IMG/VR virus record: IMGVR_UViG_3300033146_000195
Coordinates: 1-26,895 of that record
DNA: 26,895 nt
Reading direction: 5' to 3' (one strand)
Origin: a virus
A model generated the notes under the pieces. The model made no database searches and was not told the origin of the DNA. It saw nothing but the letters and a program-made list of their open reading frames with translations. The position numbers and the translations under genes are program-made. Shown piece by piece: positions 8,801-16,485 of this stretch. Position 1 is the first letter of the stretch, and every line of letters starts with the position of its first letter.

Positions 8801-9112
8801 GTGGCTATAGATTTAACAACAGTTGATCAAATTCCTGTAAGTTTACCAGATGAACGTGAAGGACAGCGTATCATAGCAAGAAAAGTAAATGATTTGTTAG
8901 GTGGGCGGGCGTCTACAATTATGTTCGGCGTTACAAGCAAAGCGCAATTAGGTGTGTGGGGAGCTACACCTATATCACAACCTACTACAGCAAGCTCGTC
9001 AGCCACATTTGTATCGGGGACTGGGTCTGGGGTTACAATCGATGCAACATTTGATGGATACACTATAGGACAGACAGTTAAAGCTTTAAGAGATTTAGGA
9101 GTACTAGAATGA
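8801..9112 (+). CDS. Small fibre-stalk / head-fibre-like protein
   Basis: A 103-residue protein with a GTG start (8801), supported by AGGAG at 8787-8791. The second half has the motif FGVTSKAQLGVWGATPISQPT (about residues 42-62), then Ser/Thr-rich linker, and ends IGQTVKALRDLGVLE. The pattern FFGATPxxQP...LRxLGLI is widespread at the ends of small phage structural proteins that trimerise on heads or tails. It overlaps the next gene by ATGA. Its exact attachment site on the particle cannot be told from sequence. Confidence 0.55.
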   Translation: MAIDLTTVDQIPVSLPDEREGQRIIARKVNDLLGGRASTIMFGVTSKAQLGVWGATPISQPTTASSSATFVSGTGSGVTIDATFDGYTIGQTVKALRDLGVLE

Positions 9113-9918
9113 CATTTTATAACCCAAGAAGACGAAGACCTCAAGAATATGATCCAAGAATTACACCTAGACAACAAAATCCGTTGGATCAACGTGGTAC
9201 TATTGTGGAGGAAGAACGCCCACAACAAAACCAACAAAACCCTATGATGAACGCCGTTAATATGTATAGTAAAGGGCGACAAATGACAAATGCTGGGAAA
9301 GGTGCTGGTGGGCAACTTAGTAGATTGTACGGGCGGTATACTATGGATTCCGGAGTTAACCCAGAATCCCTTATGTACGGTAGCGGAGAAGCAACAGCAC
9401 AACAATCTGGAGCAACTAATTTACTTGGTGGTGCAAATGCTACAATGCCTACTGCGGAAGCTGTGCAGAGTGCTAACACGGCTAATTTCTTAAATGCTGG
9501 CGGAAATATTGGAACATCTGCAGCAGGTAATATAGGGAGTAATGCGGGAGGAGCTGGGTATGGTGTGTTGTCTGCTCCAGAAACGACCCCGTGGCTTTCT
9601 GGACTAAGTGAAACAGGTGCGTTGACAAGCGGTATGGAAGGTGCTGGGTCTGGAGCTGGTATGGCTGGTATAACAGGTGGGGCGGAAGGGGCTGGATCGC
9701 TTGCTGCCGCTGAAAGTGCCGCTGCCGCTGAAAGTGTCGCCGCTACTTCTGCCGCTGCCGCTGAGGGTGCTGCCGCAGCAAGTTCTGCTGGCGCAGCAGC
9801 TGCTGGTTCTGGCGCAGCTGGGGCAGGGTTGGCAGCAACAGCTGCGACAACTATACCTATTGTAGGTGCTGTTGGGGCAGCTGTGTATGGTGTTGGGAGT
9901 GTGTTAGATTGGTGGTAG
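9109..9918 (+). CDS. Ala/Gly-rich internal virion (ejection) protein candidate
   Basis: A 269-residue protein with a basic, disordered N-terminus (NPRRRRPQEY) and a long low-complexity C-terminal half made mostly of Ala, Gly and Ser (from about residue 175), ending in a hydrophobic segment TIPIVGAVGAAVYGVGSVL. Such composition, with a hydrophobic end that could insert into membrane, is usual in proteins released from podovirus heads during infection. It stands first in a run of likely ejection proteins, just before a gp13-like gene. A membrane-active role is inference. Confidence 0.55.
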   Translation: MTFYNPRRRRPQEYDPRITPRQQNPLDQRGTIVEEERPQQNQQNPMMNAVNMYSKGRQMTNAGKGAGGQLSRLYGRYTMDSGVNPESLMYGSGEATAQQSGATNLLGGANATMPTAEAVQSANTANFLNAGGNIGTSAAGNIGSNAGGAGYGVLSAPETTPWLSGLSETGALTSGMEGAGSGAGMAGITGGAEGAGSLAAAESAAAAESVAATSAAAAEGAAAASSAGAAAAGSGAAGAGLAATAATTIPIVGAVGAAVYGVGSVLDWW

Positions 9919-10310
9919 TAGGTATAAAAAATGACGGTGTAGAAGCTGTGTGGGGCAGAGTTGAACCCCTGTTGAAAAATGCAGTTGGGAAGAGTCAAGG
10001 TGATTACAGTGTTGCAGATATAAAAGATTGTCTATTGTCTAGAGGCATGCAACTGTGGATATGGGTAGTTGATGATAAAATAGAAGCTTGCTGTATAACA
10101 CAGATAATGGACTACCCTAGACGAAGAGTACTACAACTACCTTTCATAGCAGGAGCTGGTATGAAAGATTGGCTGAAAGCTGAAAAGTTGTTCGAAGCGT
10201 ACGCTATTTCGCAAGGGTGTACGCAATTTGAAGGCTTCTGCAGAAAAGGATGGACACGCGTTTTAAAAGATTGGAAAATCGCGTGGATAACAATGAGAAA
10301 GGAGCTATAA
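9909..10310 (+). CDS. GNAT-like protein resembling T7 gp13 internal virion protein
   Basis: A 133-residue protein with a TTG start (9909); GGGAG at 9895-9899 is nine bases away, and GTG at 9912 is an alternative. The core follows the phage GNAT-like pattern: MQLWIWVVDDKIEACCITQI, YPRRRVLQLPFIAGAG, then AEKLFEAYAISQGCTQFEG and the GRxGW-like RKGWTRVLKDW. The family includes T7 gp13-type proteins needed for internal virion protein assembly, which have the acetyltransferase fold but no proven enzyme activity. Flanking genes are likely ejection proteins, so a virion-morphogenesis role is favoured over metabolism. It overlaps the previous stop by ten bases. Confidence 0.6.
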   Translation: MVVVGIKNDGVEAVWGRVEPLLKNAVGKSQGDYSVADIKDCLLSRGMQLWIWVVDDKIEACCITQIMDYPRRRVLQLPFIAGAGMKDWLKAEKLFEAYAISQGCTQFEGFCRKGWTRVLKDWKIAWITMRKEL

Positions 10311-10311
10311 T

Positions 10312-11115
10312 ATGGGCGGATCAAGTGGAGGTGGAAATACCACAACTGTTCAACAGGCTGATCCATGGGTTGGGCAACAACCGTATTTGAAATACGGGTT
10401 CACACAAGCGCAGGATCAGTATAAAAATCATATGCCGCAGTACTATCCAGAAAATACTGTGACAGACTTGTCCCCTACTACGCAGACATCAATGGGGTTA
10501 CAGACAAAGCGCGCTCTTATGGGCAACCCAGTGCAGAATGCCGCTAATACGCAGTTGCAAAGTACAATAAAAGGGGATTATTTAAATAGCAATCCATATT
10601 TAGATTCTATGTTCAATAAAGGTGCGAATAGCTTAGCTACGGCGTATAATGATACGGTAAGAGGTAATACTGCAGGGTTTACTGCTGGTGGTAGGCTCGG
10701 CTCTGGTATGCAGGCGTTTTATAATAACAGGGCACAAGAGACACTTGCTTCAGGTCTCGGTAACTTAGCGACAGAGACGTACGGTAATAACTACGCACAG
10801 GAACGTAAGAATCAACTTGGTGCTATAGACCAGGGAATGCCATATGTGAACCAAGATTACACAGATCTAAGTAAACTTAGTGATGTTGGTGCTGCGAGAG
10901 ACACACATAACCAAGCTGTACGAGACGCAAGTATCGATCGCTGGAACTTCAATCAAAACATAGGTATGAATAGATTAGCGCAGTATATGGGGCTTGTCCA
11001 AGGTAATTATGGTTCTGACGTTATGAAATCAACAAACACTCCAAGAGCTAATACCACTATGAACGATGCAGGTGGTCTTGCTGCGCTTGGGGCGGGGTTA
11101 TACAGCTCTATGTAG
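10312..11115 (+). CDS. Internal virion / DNA-ejection protein candidate
   Basis: A 267-residue protein beginning MGGSSGGGNTTTVQQADPWVGQQP, read as a Gly/Ser-rich leader followed by PWVGQQPYLKYGFTQA. Further on come NSNPYLDSMFNKGANSLATA and FTAGGRLGSGMQAFYNNRAQ, a pattern (NPYLD, then GGRxGSG) common in podovirus proteins encoded beside gp13-like genes. Helical Gln/Asn-rich repeats follow, and the end is a short hydrophobic AAGGLAALGAGLYSSM-type segment. AAGGAG upstream supports the ATG. Ejection function is inferred from this motif set and position. Confidence 0.55.
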   Translation: MGGSSGGGNTTTVQQADPWVGQQPYLKYGFTQAQDQYKNHMPQYYPENTVTDLSPTTQTSMGLQTKRALMGNPVQNAANTQLQSTIKGDYLNSNPYLDSMFNKGANSLATAYNDTVRGNTAGFTAGGRLGSGMQAFYNNRAQETLASGLGNLATETYGNNYAQERKNQLGAIDQGMPYVNQDYTDLSKLSDVGAARDTHNQAVRDASIDRWNFNQNIGMNRLAQYMGLVQGNYGSDVMKSTNTPRANTTMNDAGGLAALGAGLYSSM

Positions 11116-11126
11116 GGAGGAATATT

Positions 11127-12188
11127 TTGGGATTACTTGATTTAGATATGTACGCACCTAGTGCAAAATACATAGATCCGGACGAGCGGAGAAGGGCGTC
11201 AACTATGGGTTGGTTCTCCGCTGCGGATAAGATTGCTAACGCGCCTATAGGCATGTCGCCTGTTGGCGCTTTAACAAGCGGTGTAAGTGGCTACGCGCGT
11301 GGAGCTGAAGCATACGCTCAACAATTGCAACAGCAAAAAGAAGCTGAGCGGATTAGGCAAGAAAAGCTTGCGCAACAGCAATATTTAGACACGCATAAAG
11401 ACCAGATAGCTACGCAAATGGGGCTCCCTCCAGACACGCCAGTAACATCGGACATGTTGGCTTCGTTTTATAAATCAACTGCTGAAGGTGCTGGGAAAGG
11501 TAATGCCGATTTGAGGTATGCTGGACAGATAGTCGACGCTAAGGAAAAAGCGCAACAACCATATAAAATTGCAACAGAGCAGCGGGCGCTTGAAAATGCA
11601 AGAAGACTAGAAACTGTAAAAAGCGAATTGTCACGCGCTGCGGAAGAACAGGATCCGTCAAAAGTATTTGATAAAAGTACAAAATTAAGGAAAGAGTATA
11701 CAGCGCTTACAAAAGATTTCAGAACTGTGCAAGACTCATTTAATAAACTGAAAAGCACATCTCCATCGGGGGCAGGTGATTTATCGATGCTATTTGCGTA
11801 TATGAAAATACTTGATCCTGGATCAGTTGTTAGAGAAAGTGAATTTGCATCTGCAGCGTCTGCTGGTGGACTTGGTGAAAAACTACAGAACGCTGTTAAA
11901 CGGATTCAAGAAGGTGGGTGGCTTGGTCCTGAATTGAGACAAGAGTTTATAGACGAAGCAACAAATGTGTACAAAGCACAACAACAAAGTTATGAACAAA
12001 TAAGAGGTCAGTATACAGGTCTTGCAGAACGCTCTGGATTGAAACCTATTGATGTTCTTCCCGAATGGTCTACAGAAGAGGCAAAGGGTAAACCACCAGC
12101 AAAAATTGCGACGAAGGAAGAAGTTGAACAACTTCCAAAAGGTGCTAGATTTATAGCGCCAGATGGTAAAATAAGGACTAGAAAATGA
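11127..12188 (+). CDS. Internal virion / DNA-ejection protein with conserved LDPGSVVRE module
   Basis: A 353-residue protein. TTG at 11127 is the likely start because GGGAGG (11115-11120) is six bases upstream; the first in-frame ATG is at 11148. A Gln-rich coiled coil occupies about residues 60-90, and a second helical stretch 140-210. Residues 217-241 hold the motif GDLSMLFAYMKILDPGSVVR followed by ESEFA, which recurs in internal or ejected proteins of many podoviruses. The C-terminal end (LPKGARFIAPDGKIRTRK) resembles a small GARY-like tail element. It overlaps the next gene by ATGA. Expected to lie inside the head and leave with the DNA. Confidence 0.65.
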   Translation: MGLLDLDMYAPSAKYIDPDERRRASTMGWFSAADKIANAPIGMSPVGALTSGVSGYARGAEAYAQQLQQQKEAERIRQEKLAQQQYLDTHKDQIATQMGLPPDTPVTSDMLASFYKSTAEGAGKGNADLRYAGQIVDAKEKAQQPYKIATEQRALENARRLETVKSELSRAAEEQDPSKVFDKSTKLRKEYTALTKDFRTVQDSFNKLKSTSPSGAGDLSMLFAYMKILDPGSVVRESEFASAASAGGLGEKLQNAVKRIQEGGWLGPELRQEFIDEATNVYKAQQQSYEQIRGQYTGLAERSGLKPIDVLPEWSTEEAKGKPPAKIATKEEVEQLPKGARFIAPDGKIRTRK

Positions 12189-14191
12189 CAGTAAACTGGG
12201 ACGACTACGGTGATGTAGTAGAACAGAAAAAAGAAAGTGTAAACTGGGACGACTACGGTGATGTAGGTTCCGAAGCTAAGGCTGTAAAACCTGTTGAAGA
12301 AGGTAAGAAGTCCAAGCCTAGTGTTGTGATGGATATTATTAATTCCGCGGGGCAAGGTAGTATCGAAGGGTTAGCTGCTATGACTGGCTTTCCCACAGAT
12401 GTGTACAATTTCGCTCAAAATAAAATTGGTAAGCTTGGTTGGGAGGCTGCGAATGCTGTACTTGGGGAAGACCGTCCATATGAATCGCCTACTGAGCTAC
12501 CGTTTGGGTCGAGGAATATTATAAACGCGGTTAATAAAGGGATACCTGAATACACCCCGAAGACGACTGCAGGGGACTACACTAGAACATTGATGCAATT
12601 TGCCCCCGCAGCTGGGAAAGCTGGCGCGGAAGGTGTATGGAGTGGAGCTAAGCACTTGGCATCTAGAGTTGGAGCGCCTGCAATAGCAAGCGAGACTTCT
12701 GGACAGCTGACAAAAGGTACAGAGCTAGAGCCGTACGCAAGGGTAGCTGGTGCTGTGCTAGGTGCTGGGGGTGCTGGGCTTGTTAATAGAGCTAGGGATC
12801 CAGAATCTTTTCTTTCTTCTAGAGTTGGTAATGTTACAAAAGAAGAATACGCGCAAGCGCAAGCATTAATGGATAAAGCTGCTGAATTTGGCACTCCTAT
12901 ATCTGTTTCTGAAGCATTATCTAAAGTAACCAACGGTCGAACTATGCTTCCAGAAGCACAAAGAGTGTTGGAACAAACACCAAAAGGAGGCCCAACATTA
13001 AGAGATTTTTATAAGGATAGACCGCAAAGTAATACACAAGCAGCTGGTAAAGTTATGGATACCGTATCTAATAAAACAGCTAACCCTAGTATGATAGCTG
13101 AGGGGGTTCGTAACGCAGCATCTGAAGAGCTGAGTAATGTGCGCGCATTTATAAACAAACAAACTAAACCGTTTTATAAAGCGTCCAAGACAACAGAAAT
13201 TCCCATGGACGCGTATGAAGAATTATCTAAAAATCCATCTTTCCAAAAAGCACTGGCTGATGTTCAAGGCGATCCTGAATTAGCTCAAAAAATAATCGGG
13301 TTACCAAGTAATTCAGTAGGTGTGCTGAATGAAGTTAAAAAGCGGTTAAAAACACTAGAGAACAAAGTTTCAAATGTCGGTACGGAAACATATGATCAGT
13401 ACAAAGCGTCTATGAGGGGTACTACAGGAACACAAGTTAGAAATACCGCAGCTGAAGCAAGCCCAGAATATGCGCAGGCGCTAGAACAACAAGCGTCTAT
13501 GCGTAATGAATTATTATCCCCATTAGAGCAAGGGCCTCTAGGAAAATTAGCAAAGTCAAAAGATATAACACAACAGCATAGAGCCCTGTTTCCACAAAAT
13601 CCTCCAGTAGTTGGTATGGAGCAAGAAGTATCAGACGCTATTTCTAGGATAACAAATATAGACCCGAAAACAACTCAAGCGCTTGTCAGACAACACTTAG
13701 AAACGTCGTTTAACAAGGCTACAAAAGATTTAGTAAGTGGTCCAAATCAATACGGCGCTGCGAAATTCGCGTCTAATATAGCTGGTACAGAACAACAAGC
13801 GTCTAACTTAGAAGCAGCGATACGGGCGTTACCTGATGGCGAGGCTAAATGGAGTCAAGTGTCTAATATGTTAGATGTATTTAAAGCGCAGGGACACAGG
13901 TTGCCAGTTGGGTCAGCTACAGAGTTTAATAAGATGATAGCAGCTGATTTAGGTAAAGGTACAGCCGTTCAAGAAGCTGTGGACACAGCAATGTCACCAT
14001 CTAAGTGGTTCTCTGCTGTTGCAGATAAAGGTAGGGAAATGCGTGCAAGGGCTGTGTCTGGTGATGTTGCTAAATTACTTACAGATCCAAAAGGTGCCGA
14101 GAAACTTATGAACATGCAACATAACCCACTTACAATAGAGGATTATTATAAACTTGCGCCATACCCATATCAATACAGGAGTTCAAAATGA
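12185..14191 (+). CDS. Large internal virion / ejection protein (668 aa)
   Basis: The largest protein of the ejection set here. The N-terminus has two exact copies of VNWDDYGDV, 16 residues apart, in a disordered acidic leader. Then comes an Ala/Gly-rich segment with amphipathic or hydrophobic stretches (about residues 50-215: AGQGSIEGLAAMTGF, VAGAVLGAGGAGLVNRA), and the rest is helical and Gln/Asn/Lys-rich. No lytic transglycosylase or peptidase motif was found, unlike T7 gp16. The gene starts with an ATGA overlap and is followed by a 31-codon membrane ORF and the tail fibre. The role as ejection protein is inferred from size, composition and order. Confidence 0.6.
   Translation: MTVNWDDYGDVVEQKKESVNWDDYGDVGSEAKAVKPVEEGKKSKPSVVMDIINSAGQGSIEGLAAMTGFPTDVYNFAQNKIGKLGWEAANAVLGEDRPYESPTELPFGSRNIINAVNKGIPEYTPKTTAGDYTRTLMQFAPAAGKAGAEGVWSGAKHLASRVGAPAIASETSGQLTKGTELEPYARVAGAVLGAGGAGLVNRARDPESFLSSRVGNVTKEEYAQAQALMDKAAEFGTPISVSEALSKVTNGRTMLPEAQRVLEQTPKGGPTLRDFYKDRPQSNTQAAGKVMDTVSNKTANPSMIAEGVRNAASEELSNVRAFINKQTKPFYKASKTTEIPMDAYEELSKNPSFQKALADVQGDPELAQKIIGLPSNSVGVLNEVKKRLKTLENKVSNVGTETYDQYKASMRGTTGTQVRNTAAEASPEYAQALEQQASMRNELLSPLEQGPLGKLAKSKDITQQHRALFPQNPPVVGMEQEVSDAISRITNIDPKTTQALVRQHLETSFNKATKDLVSGPNQYGAAKFASNIAGTEQQASNLEAAIRALPDGEAKWSQVSNMLDVFKAQGHRLPVGSATEFNKMIAADLGKGTAVQEAVDTAMSPSKWFSAVADKGREMRARAVSGDVAKLLTDPKGAEKLMNMQHNPLTIEDYYKLAPYPYQYRSSK
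12191..12266 (+). repeat. Two identical 28-bp coding repeats (VNWDDYGDV)
   Basis: GTAAACTGGGACGACTACGG plus TGATGTAG occurs at 12191-12218 and again, without mismatch, at 12239-12266 (48-base period). Identity at third codon positions suggests a recent duplication. The encoded short aromatic-acidic motif may be a docking peptide. Confidence 0.85.
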
Positions 14192-14283
14192 TTATATACA
14201 TATTATTAGGATTTTGCGTACTGGCTGTAATAATGTCACTTGTTGAATCTATAAGTAGAAAGGATTTTATAAAATGGCGGTAA
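14188..14283 (+). CDS. 31-aa single-span membrane protein
   Basis: A small ORF encoding MIIYILLGFCVLAVIMSLV followed by ESISRKDFIKWR: one hydrophobic helix (residues 2-19) and a short charged tail, inside-positive at the C-terminus. AGGAG (14177-14181) lies six bases before the ATG, and the gene overlaps both neighbours (ATGA with the upstream stop; ten bases with the tail fibre start), as expected for a translated gene in this block. Function is not known; a small lysis-related or membrane-associated peptide is possible. Confidence 0.6.
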   Translation: MIIYILLGFCVLAVIMSLVESISRKDFIKWR

Positions 14284-15512
14284 CTGACTATAGCACAACT
14301 CCAGGAAGCAACACATCTATAAGTGGAATAAACATAGCTGAAGGGTGTCCTCCATCTGGTATAAACAACGCGCTTAGACAATTAATGGCGGATACTGCAA
14401 CTGCTATGTTGAATGGTGATATGATAGCTGATGGGCAAGTTGATACAGCGAAATTAGCTGCATCAGTAGTAACTGCCGATAAGCTTGCAACAGACGCGGT
14501 TGAAACAGCTAAGATAAAAGACGTTAATGTTACAGCAGCAAAACTTGCAACAGACGCAGTTGAAACAGCTAAGATAAAAGACAACGCGGTTACAACTGAT
14601 AAGCTTGTAAATAGTGCAGTTACAACTGATAAGCTTGTAAATAGTGCAGTTACAACTGATAAGCTTGTAAATAGTGCAGCTACTACAGGCAAGATAGCTG
14701 ATGGTGCAGTTACTACAGACAAGATAGCTGATGGTGCAGTTACTACAATAAAATTAGCTGATTCTGTTGGTGCAAATAGTGCAAATGGTGGTTGTAAATT
14801 ATTCTATTCATCTGCAACAGAGCTTAACATGTCGCTATATAATGGTAATAAATTAAATATCAATGGCACATTAGAAACTGTTGTATCGACAAACGTAAGT
14901 AATTCTGGACTATCTGCTGATACGTTATACTACGTGTATGCGTATATGGACGGCTCTACAATGAAGCTCACTTTGTCCACCACTCCATACACCACAGGTG
15001 CGTATGGAGTTATGATTAAAACAGGGGATGGATCACAAACATTAGTTGGTATGATCTATACTAATAGTTCTAGCGAGTTTTCTAATGTTGTTGGGGATAT
15101 CGCTAATTACTACAATAGAGAATCTAAAGTCATAACTAAGAAATTACTTGCAACTGAATCTATCTCATCTTCTACACTCGTGGAACTCACACAAGATCTT
15201 AGATGTAATTTTTTATCTTGGGGAGATAGTGTACAAAGTTCCTTTACAGGAGTATGCCTTGGTTTTAGTGCAGGTTCACCTATCACTACGACTCTGTGTA
15301 TAGATGGGACAAACTCATTTGTTGGGCATGCTCGGGTAGTGTTCAATGGCGCATCTGGCCACCCTACTGATCAACCTGATGATCTATCTGCTAGTGTACA
15401 AGTAACTAAAGGTAGACACTATATAACACTATTTGGTTTAGGTACAGTTGAGTGGAAATCTGATGCTACATACCCAGCATGTGGTAAATTAACCGTGCTT
15501 ATTAAAATATAA
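14274..15512 (+). CDS. Tail fibre protein with decapeptide repeats
   Basis: A 412-residue protein. The N-terminus (DYSTTPGSNTSISGINIAEG, then CPPSGINNALRQLMAD) is a well-known phage tail-fibre attachment domain. Residues ~50-165 form a repetitive shaft of about ten-residue units such as AVTTDKLVNS and AVTTDKIADG, which usually fold as a trimeric stalk. The C-terminal ~240 residues are beta-rich and look like a receptor-binding or tip domain (YYVYAYMDGSTMKLTLST; HARVVFNGASGHP). AAAGGA nine bases upstream supports the ATG. The tip should set host range; no enzymatic motif was seen. Confidence 0.8.
   Translation: MAVTDYSTTPGSNTSISGINIAEGCPPSGINNALRQLMADTATAMLNGDMIADGQVDTAKLAASVVTADKLATDAVETAKIKDVNVTAAKLATDAVETAKIKDNAVTTDKLVNSAVTTDKLVNSAVTTDKLVNSAATTGKIADGAVTTDKIADGAVTTIKLADSVGANSANGGCKLFYSSATELNMSLYNGNKLNINGTLETVVSTNVSNSGLSADTLYYVYAYMDGSTMKLTLSTTPYTTGAYGVMIKTGDGSQTLVGMIYTNSSSEFSNVVGDIANYYNRESKVITKKLLATESISSSTLVELTQDLRCNFLSWGDSVQSSFTGVCLGFSAGSPITTTLCIDGTNSFVGHARVVFNGASGHPTDQPDDLSASVQVTKGRHYITLFGLGTVEWKSDATYPACGKLTVLIKI
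14484..14678 (+). repeat. Tandem coding repeats in the tail-fibre shaft
   Basis: Two 39-base copies (14484-14522 and 14544-14582, period 60, one mismatch) are followed by three exact 30-base copies (14589-14618, 14619-14648, 14649-14678; unit begins GTTACAACTGATAAGCTTGT). Further diverged units continue to about 14765. The exact identity, including synonymous positions, shows recent expansion, probably by slippage or recombination. Confidence 0.9.
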
Positions 15513-15523
15513 GGAGGATAACT

Positions 15524-15844
15524 ATGAGTAAATTCAGTTCTATAATGGAAAAAGCTTGGGACGAGATATTAGCATTCTTAGAAGAGGCGTGGGATTGGTC
15601 GCTACCAATTGTAAAGGCTGCTCTAACGCATCTTGCAAAAAGTGGTGGGGCTACTTTGGTATCAGCTGCAGAGGCAGCTGTAAAAGCAGCGTCTTCAGAC
15701 AGTTCAGCATCTGGTAAGGAAAAGTTTAATATGGCGTTTGAAGCTGTTAAAGCAACTGTAGAAAATAGTGGTGAAAAAGCTGTTACATCTGCAATAAACT
15801 TGGCAATAGAAATGGCTGTTGCTAAATTAAAGCAGGAACTATAG
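15524..15844 (+). CDS. Small helical protein, possible lysis-region (holin-like) protein
   Basis: A 106-residue protein with an excellent ribosome binding site (AAGGAGG, 15511-15517). It begins with an aromatic amphipathic region (KAWDEILAFLEEAWDWSLPI), continues as Ala-rich helices, and ends GEKAVTSAINLAIEMAVAKLKQEL-like, read as SAINLAIEMAVAKLK. Phage proteins with this Ala-rich layout and a closing AIExAVAKLK are often found next to endolysins. No clear transmembrane helix is present, so calling it a holin would be speculative. First gene of the probable lysis group. Confidence 0.5.
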   Translation: MSKFSSIMEKAWDEILAFLEEAWDWSLPIVKAALTHLAKSGGATLVSAAEAAVKAASSDSSASGKEKFNMAFEAVKATVENSGEKAVTSAINLAIEMAVAKLKQEL

Positions 15845-15845
15845 T

Positions 15846-16061
15846 ATGCCGTCAATCTTGACTTCTATTCTTTGGAAGATAATCGTTCCGGTAGCTATAA
15901 AACTACTGGAACGATCTGGAGCTGTTAACAAAGCGGAGGCATTGGCTGCTAAAACTTATACAGTATTGCGAAACGAACTTAGTGAAATAGAAACTTACGC
16001 GGAGTACGATAAACCCGCTGAAGAGAAATTGTCAAAAAGTGTTCAAACATGGAGAAAATAG
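15846..16061 (+). CDS. Small protein with N-terminal hydrophobic helix (lysis region)
   Basis: A 71-residue protein. Residues about 4-21 (ILTSILWKIIVPVAIKLL) are hydrophobic and could span or associate with the membrane; the remainder is a charged helix. It starts two bases after the preceding stop and is followed two bases later by a second membrane-anchored gene. Position suggests a lysis accessory or small holin-like protein; sequence alone does not prove it. Confidence 0.5.
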   Translation: MPSILTSILWKIIVPVAIKLLERSGAVNKAEALAAKTYTVLRNELSEIETYAEYDKPAEEKLSKSVQTWRK

Positions 16062-16062
16062 T

Positions 16063-16485
16063 ATGCCAGCAGTATCGGTTGAAATTGGGCTACTTAAGTG
16101 GGTTGTCGAGGGGTTTTTGACAATCGCAGCAGTTGTAATAGGGTATGTGGTAAAGCGTAATGATAGTAGAGTTGATAGAAGATTTTCATTACTAGAGCAA
16201 GAACAAAAGACTCAAGCTACCGTTGCCGCTAACTTATTGACAGCCACAAAAGACTTGGCTTTGTCTATTCGTGTAGATTTGGACAAAGCTATCCTTGATA
16301 TGGAGAAAAGATATGCAGATAAAGAAACTGTTAATAAAAGCTTGGACAGAGTTCACGACCGCATGGACGCACAAGACAGAGCGCTTAACAAGGTTGCGGT
16401 CGGAGTCAGTAGAGTCGCCTCCACAACAGAAGCAATCCTCAGAAAATGTAGCGAAAATTCCTGTAAAACATTACAAGGCGAATAG
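16063..16485 (+). CDS. Membrane-anchored coiled-coil protein (spanin- or holin-like)
   Basis: A 140-residue protein. An in-frame ATG exists at 16039, but GGAG at 16051-16054 is correctly placed for 16063. Residues ~11-30 (LKWVVEGFLTIAAVVIGYVV) form one transmembrane helix, followed by a basic KRNDSR stop-transfer and a long charged coiled coil (residues ~40-120). Two cysteines close the chain (CSENSC). The layout, one N-terminal helix plus a periplasmic coiled coil, resembles inner-membrane spanin subunits (Rz) or one-span holins. The final 173 bases are shared, in another frame, with the endolysin gene. Confidence 0.55.
   Translation: MPAVSVEIGLLKWVVEGFLTIAAVVIGYVVKRNDSRVDRRFSLLEQEQKTQATVAANLLTATKDLALSIRVDLDKAILDMEKRYADKETVNKSLDRVHDRMDAQDRALNKVAVGVSRVASTTEAILRKCSENSCKTLQGE

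Noticed and set aside
8827-9405. Antisense ORF (192 codons) across the fibre-stalk and Ala-rich genes
   Set aside because: Spans two recognised coding frames; no ribosome binding site or family resemblance.
9189-9998. Long antisense ORF (269 codons) opposite the Ala/Gly-rich gene
   Set aside because: It mirrors GCN/GGN-rich codons of the plus-strand gene, has a Pro/Ala-rich product without domain, and no neighbours on that strand.
14589-14678. Possible CRISPR array (three 30-bp repeats)
   Set aside because: Units are directly adjacent with no spacers and encode the fibre shaft in frame.
14288-14722. Antisense ORF with SVVTALFTSL repeats
   Set aside because: The repeats are only the reverse reading of the tail-fibre shaft repeats.
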